From positions 8,608,501-8,672,500 of the forward strand of contig NC_088787.1 of NCBI RefSeq assembly GCF_949628265.1: a stretch of 64,000 nucleotides of DNA, in the 5' to 3' direction. Position 1 is the first letter of the stretch; every line of letters starts with the position of its first letter. A program made the position numbers and the translations under genes. Positions 60,201 through 64,000 of the stretch are shown piece after piece. Under the pieces are notes generated by a model that made no database searches, was not told the DNA's origin, and saw only the letters and a program-made list of their open reading frames with translations. This DNA comes from Cloeon dipterum. Its lineage: Eukaryota; Arthropoda; Insecta; Ephemeroptera; Baetidae.

Positions 60201-61918
60201 ATTGTAATCAAGGATCTAATTTATAAAATTTATTGATTGTAAAAATAATTATTTTTAAATTAAAATGATTAAAAATTTGGCTTGAACACATTCCTATCGC
60301 TGTGTCAGTCTTCATTAAAAGTGGTTAATTCAGCTCGTAGAAATGTGGAAAACAACGATCCAGTTTGGACTGGAAAATTTAAAGTTGGACTAATCTGCAT
60401 ATCTTTCATTCTGTTTGCGAGGGAAAATCATTCAAATATATGCATTATCCGCTCTCACCGCAAAGTGAATCGGCGATTCAAATGTTCATATCTTATCGCT
60501 TTCAACACACCACGCATCAACATGCAAAGTGATGAAAGTGCGTGGCGAGAATAGAAGAGAAGAGAAAGAGGCTCATTCATCGAGCCGACAGGCGAACATC
60601 TGGGCCGCATCTCTCTCTCGCACGATTAAAATTTCACGCAAACGAACGCATTTCTCATTCGCGCCCACGCAATGCCGCCGCCGCCGCTGCTGTTGAGTGG
60701 TATTAACGCGAGTTTTATTGTTGCGGCTCAACAGCTTGATTTGATCTGGCCTCTCCTCTTCTCTTCTCGCTCTCCCCGCGTCATCCATAGCTCCTTATTT
60801 CGCTTTTCCGCGCTGACAGCCACTTATTCGCACCGAATACGAGTCAAACCCAAGTAATTGCTTCCGAGAAAAGTCACTCGATTGCAGCAGCTCTTGTTAC
60901 GATCAGGAAATTTCACGATCGCTCTCTTCTGCCATTCTGCCGGATTTATTTCGATGCGCAAGATTTGATCCCTTTAACGAGGTGCTTCACAGGAACATGT
61001 TTGTTTTTTGTACGGATCATTTCTAAACAAGAGCTGGGAATGATAGCGACGCTGGAAATATTTTCTCTAAGCTTAAAATAATTAGCGAAACATAGATCTC
61101 TAAAAGGCTGCATTTTAAATGAAATAGTAGTTGTTATTCTATGAAAGCGTGACCCAATTTTTTCTCAACATTATTATATTAATACAAATATTTGCAAAGC
61201 ATCCTGTTTTCCCTCTAATTGGCAGCTTGTCCGTTGTGGCCAATTTCAGAAAATTTCATTGAAACCATGATTTTCAGATCATGTGAAACAATATTTTTTG
61301 AATTTTATATCCTTTTCTTCAACAGCTAGGCCATCAAATTTCTTTAGTTGAAATGTTGATTTCAAAATTATTTAAAGAAAAATAAAACCTGTCACAAAAT
61401 ACGAATGAAAACAGTTTAAAAATATGAAAGAAAAGCTAAGACCATTTCACCGTATTTGATGATAAGAAATAATTACAATCAGATTTTATTGATCATAAAA
61501 TTATTAATAAAAACTTTATTTACCACGGCATTTATATAATTCTAAATATTTTAACTTAAACTAGCAATATTTTAAAGCTTTTCACTGCCACTGGGTATAG
61601 ACCACGATGAGAGAAATCTAAATGAAGTAATAAATCCATGACAGCGTCAGCTAGAACTGTTAAAATATTTCTAAAAAATCGATTTTTACATGGTTTTAAT
61701 TTGAGAAATTAAAAATTGCTTAAATAAATATTAAAACAATTTGATCATCTTGTAACGAGTATATGTTTGTATTAGATACTCTTTTAGTTGCAATGAGTAT
61801 CCGAAATACATGATACAATCTGCTAGATTTAGTCAACAACAATTCAAATAAATCATCGTAATCAATTCAAATGAATTTCAAATGTTGCCCTGTATCAATT
61901 CATTTTAAAGGATAAAAA

Positions 61919-62017
61919 CTACATAATGAGGCCGTGAAAGCAGAAAGTTATTTCCACCTGGCCTTTCAAGAATTTCATAATTGTCAGATATTGAAAGCAT
62001 TTTTCTCTCTGGCCTTC
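61919..62017 (-). pseudogene. Relic or alternative copy of a DM9-like gene exon
   Basis: The minus strand encodes RRPERKMLSISDNYEILE followed by RPGGNNFLLSRPHY. It is homologous to LRPEGKMLSILNNNEIHE and RPGGNFVLPRPHY in the exon at 63587-63971. The one length difference is an in-frame addition. No further exons of a second gene were found around it, so it is a relic, or an exon of an unseen paralogue or isoform. Confidence 0.6.
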
Positions 62018-63296
62018 TATATAATAAATTCGTTTACATATATGATTTCATCCTCAATCAACTTTAGGAAAAAATAATCAAACATTTTTACTCTTTTTGT
62101 TCTGTTCTTCTTAAAAACTCTTATAAAAAATTTTGAAATAGCACTCATTTTACAAAAAGGAAAATTGAAGGCCGTCTTAGAATCCGGACTATTTGCTTTG
62201 CTCTTTTGCACTTTGATGGGTTTATGACAATTCTCCAATGAATTCTCTCGGCCACGAATACTTGAATCACAGAGGAATACATTTCTTTTGCGCGTAGGAA
62301 GCAACAAAATTCCTCTACATCATGGATTGGAATTTAATTTACTCACAGAAAGAAATATTTAAAGAAGATTTCAAAATTAGCCAATATTTTTGCATTCTAG
62401 CAATCATAATAGCCGCTGATTAAAAAACCAATACATGATGTTTTTTTTTCAAATCAACAAATCAGATAAATTCCGTCTCATTGAAGTTTCGAAGATATTT
62501 AGTTTTATTTGCTTCAACAGCCGTAGGAAAACACTCCTAAACTCGAGTTTGGAATTCGTAGATCCGAGTTGCTTTGGCGAATTTTTTGTTTCAAACTCAG
62601 GAGGCATATGTACTAATTATAAATTTTATTTGATTGATAATTGCGCTCTACGTGTAGGAAAGGTTTGATGATCAACTTTATGAAAATGGTATTAAGTTAT
62701 TCCTTCTAATAATTATGTATAAATATCGTGTTAAATGGTGAAGTTTGAATTAAAAAGCCAGTTTTTAGGAATAAATTTTCGTTGTAAGTTTATTAGAAAG
62801 AGACACTCTGCTCCGACATGATTTTAAGCCGGTATATACAACGTATGTTCTCTTGGGTCAAACCCAAAACATAAATGTAATCATATTGGTCTGTGTCCTT
62901 ATTATATTAGCAGCGTGTATAAAGCGCTGATAATGTTTTTGTTTTTAATTTTATCCGATTTATATTAAAAAATAATTGCTCATATAATTATATCATATTA
63001 AAAAATCAGTTCTGCAGAGTTAAAGTAATTTCTTAGCATAATCATCAAAAGAACATGACAAAAGGAATCAGGTTCTGTAGAAGTGTCAGTTTCAATGTCA
63101 GATGGGTATTTTCAGGTCATCCATGTCTAATTTTAAATGCAGTGCCAAGTTTACCATCTTCAACTCCATCATCTTCTTACGAAAACCTCAAATTGTGGCG
63201 CATGCTTTGAACACATTACACCGAAAAAATTGATGAGGCAAGAGTGCTGACCTTCAACCTAATATTTGAGTAGTTTTTTTAAAAAAATAAAAAATA

Positions 63297-63971
63297 TCAT
63301 TTTATAATTTTGGTTACCATTCCGCAGTAACGCTCTCCCCCGATCTTAAAGCTTCCAAATTTAATTTGATCTGATTCGGCTACGAGATCATCAACCACCA
63401 TGCCATTTGCTAATTGAGAACAGTAATCGAATTCGACGTGTGCCTCAACGAGCACTTGGAAGCTGTTGTCCTGGAACAGCTGCCTTTCCCTGGAAACGAA
63501 ATATCCGACGCCTTTGAAGGCGAATCCTGAGAATGAAAATTATTAATAGAAATTATCATAATTATTATTTTTAATCAGACTCTTACCTGCGACATAATAA
63601 TCTTGGTGAAGTGTTCTGGCCACGTAGATCGCAAAATTTCTCGTCATATCAAAGCCACAATAGACCGCGTCAGTTCTACCTGAGTTCAAGTATTCTGTGC
63701 GGTAATCTATCCAGGTCGGCATTGTGTCCGTTTGCTCAATAGAACCGTCTCGCTCAATAGAAGAGTCTTGACTATAATGAGGCCGTGGAAGCACAAAGTT
63801 TCCACCTGGCCTTTCATGAATTTCATTATTGTTAAGAATTGAAAGCATTTTTCCCTCTGGACGTAAATGTAACATGCATTCTAGAAAAATATATGTGATA
63901 TTCGTTTGAATTCCTGATCTTTTTAAGCACAGATGGAAATTAACGTCTGGCTTTCCGTATGATTTCATCCA
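63297..63971 (-). CDS. DM9-like domain protein, last two exons
   Basis: 3' end of a minus-strand gene that continues beyond the window. The upstream exon is 63971-63587 (acceptor TTTTTTTAG, donor GTAAGA). The last exon is 63526-63297 (acceptor TCATTCTCAG), ending in TGA. They join in phase, giving about 204 residues. The last 130 residues resemble the DM9 (DUF3421) pattern: DAVYCGFDMTRNFAIYVART, then YYVAG, SRERQLFQDNSFQVL, then a second partial unit ending GGERYCGMVTK. DM9 proteins include mannose-binding lectins and insect intracellular proteins of unclear role. The N-terminal part has no known family and contains a short internal repeat (SSIERDGSIEQTD). The domain call is by pattern only. 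Confidence 0.6.
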
Positions 63972-64000
63972 CTAAAAAAACCTTAGGGAAAAAATATTCA

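Larger units (their letters stand above)
50093..63296. other. 13-kb gene-poor interval
   Basis: Mostly AT-rich single-copy sequence. It begins with the PACRG 3' UTR. GC-richer patches lie at about 52000-52300, 54090-54490, 56100-56330, 57770-58060 and 60560-60900. These could be regulatory elements or 5' exons of an unseen gene, but none has a recognisable protein. Two copies of the palindromic MITE-like element and a paralogous exon relic near 61.9 kb are listed separately. Minus-strand open frames at 59487-59750 and 59878-60072 (87 and 64 residues) match no family I know. No tRNA found. Confidence 0.5.

Overview
This is eukaryotic nuclear DNA from an arthropod, most likely an insect. It is AT-rich, with short GT-AG introns (about 50-150 bp) alongside longer ones. 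Several conserved animal genes are readable exon by exon: AP-3 delta adaptin, lipase maturation factor and PACRG. I cannot name the species; a basal insect such as a mayfly is only a guess. There are no bacterial operons, CRISPR arrays, rRNAs or recognisable tRNAs.

Layout: (1) 1-13.7 kb holds three tandem minus-strand copies of an unnamed leucine-rich-repeat gene (copy A cut by the window edge, B and C complete at five exons each) with duplicated spacers. Copies A and C look identical over about 2.6 kb, while B, lying between them, differs. (2) 14.7-23.1 kb, plus strand: the AP-3 complex delta subunit, 23 coding exons per transcript plus one duplicated 74-bp exon that looks mutually exclusive. 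(3) 24.3-32.6 kb, plus strand: a 10-exon gene for a protein of about 2,257 residues, ordered caspase, degenerate second caspase, NACHT ATPase, about 30 ankyrin repeats. (4) 32.9-37.1 kb, plus strand: a non-LTR (LINE) retrotransposon with two intact reading frames. Its ORF1 carries a macro domain like the ADP-ribose hydrolase TARG1/OARD1, and a canonical -1 slippery heptamer sits directly on the ORF1 stop codon, leading into the endonuclease/reverse-transcriptase frame. (5) 37.5-45.4 kb, plus strand: an 11-exon lipase maturation factor (LMF2-like), with a palindromic MITE-like element in one intron. (6) 46.5-50.1 kb, plus strand: PACRG, four exons. (7) 50.1-63.3 kb: a gene-poor stretch with two more copies of the palindromic element and scattered GC-richer patches. 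(8) 63.3-64 kb, minus strand: the last two exons of a DM9-like gene, with a relic of a paralogous exon near 61.9 kb.

The housekeeping genes do not form a shared pathway: AP-3 delta sorts cargo at endosomes/TGN, LMF matures lipases in the ER, PACRG builds ciliary doublet microtubules. The two most unusual objects are neighbours: a one-chain NLR-like protein that carries its own caspase, and a retrotransposon carrying a predicted ADP-ribosyl hydrolase joined to its polymerase by a predicted frameshift. Gene models were built by hand from splice signals, phase and homology. The complete models (LRR copies B and C, AP-3 delta, caspase-NACHT-ANK, LMF, PACRG) each sum to a multiple of three, which is a strong internal check, but no transcript data were available.
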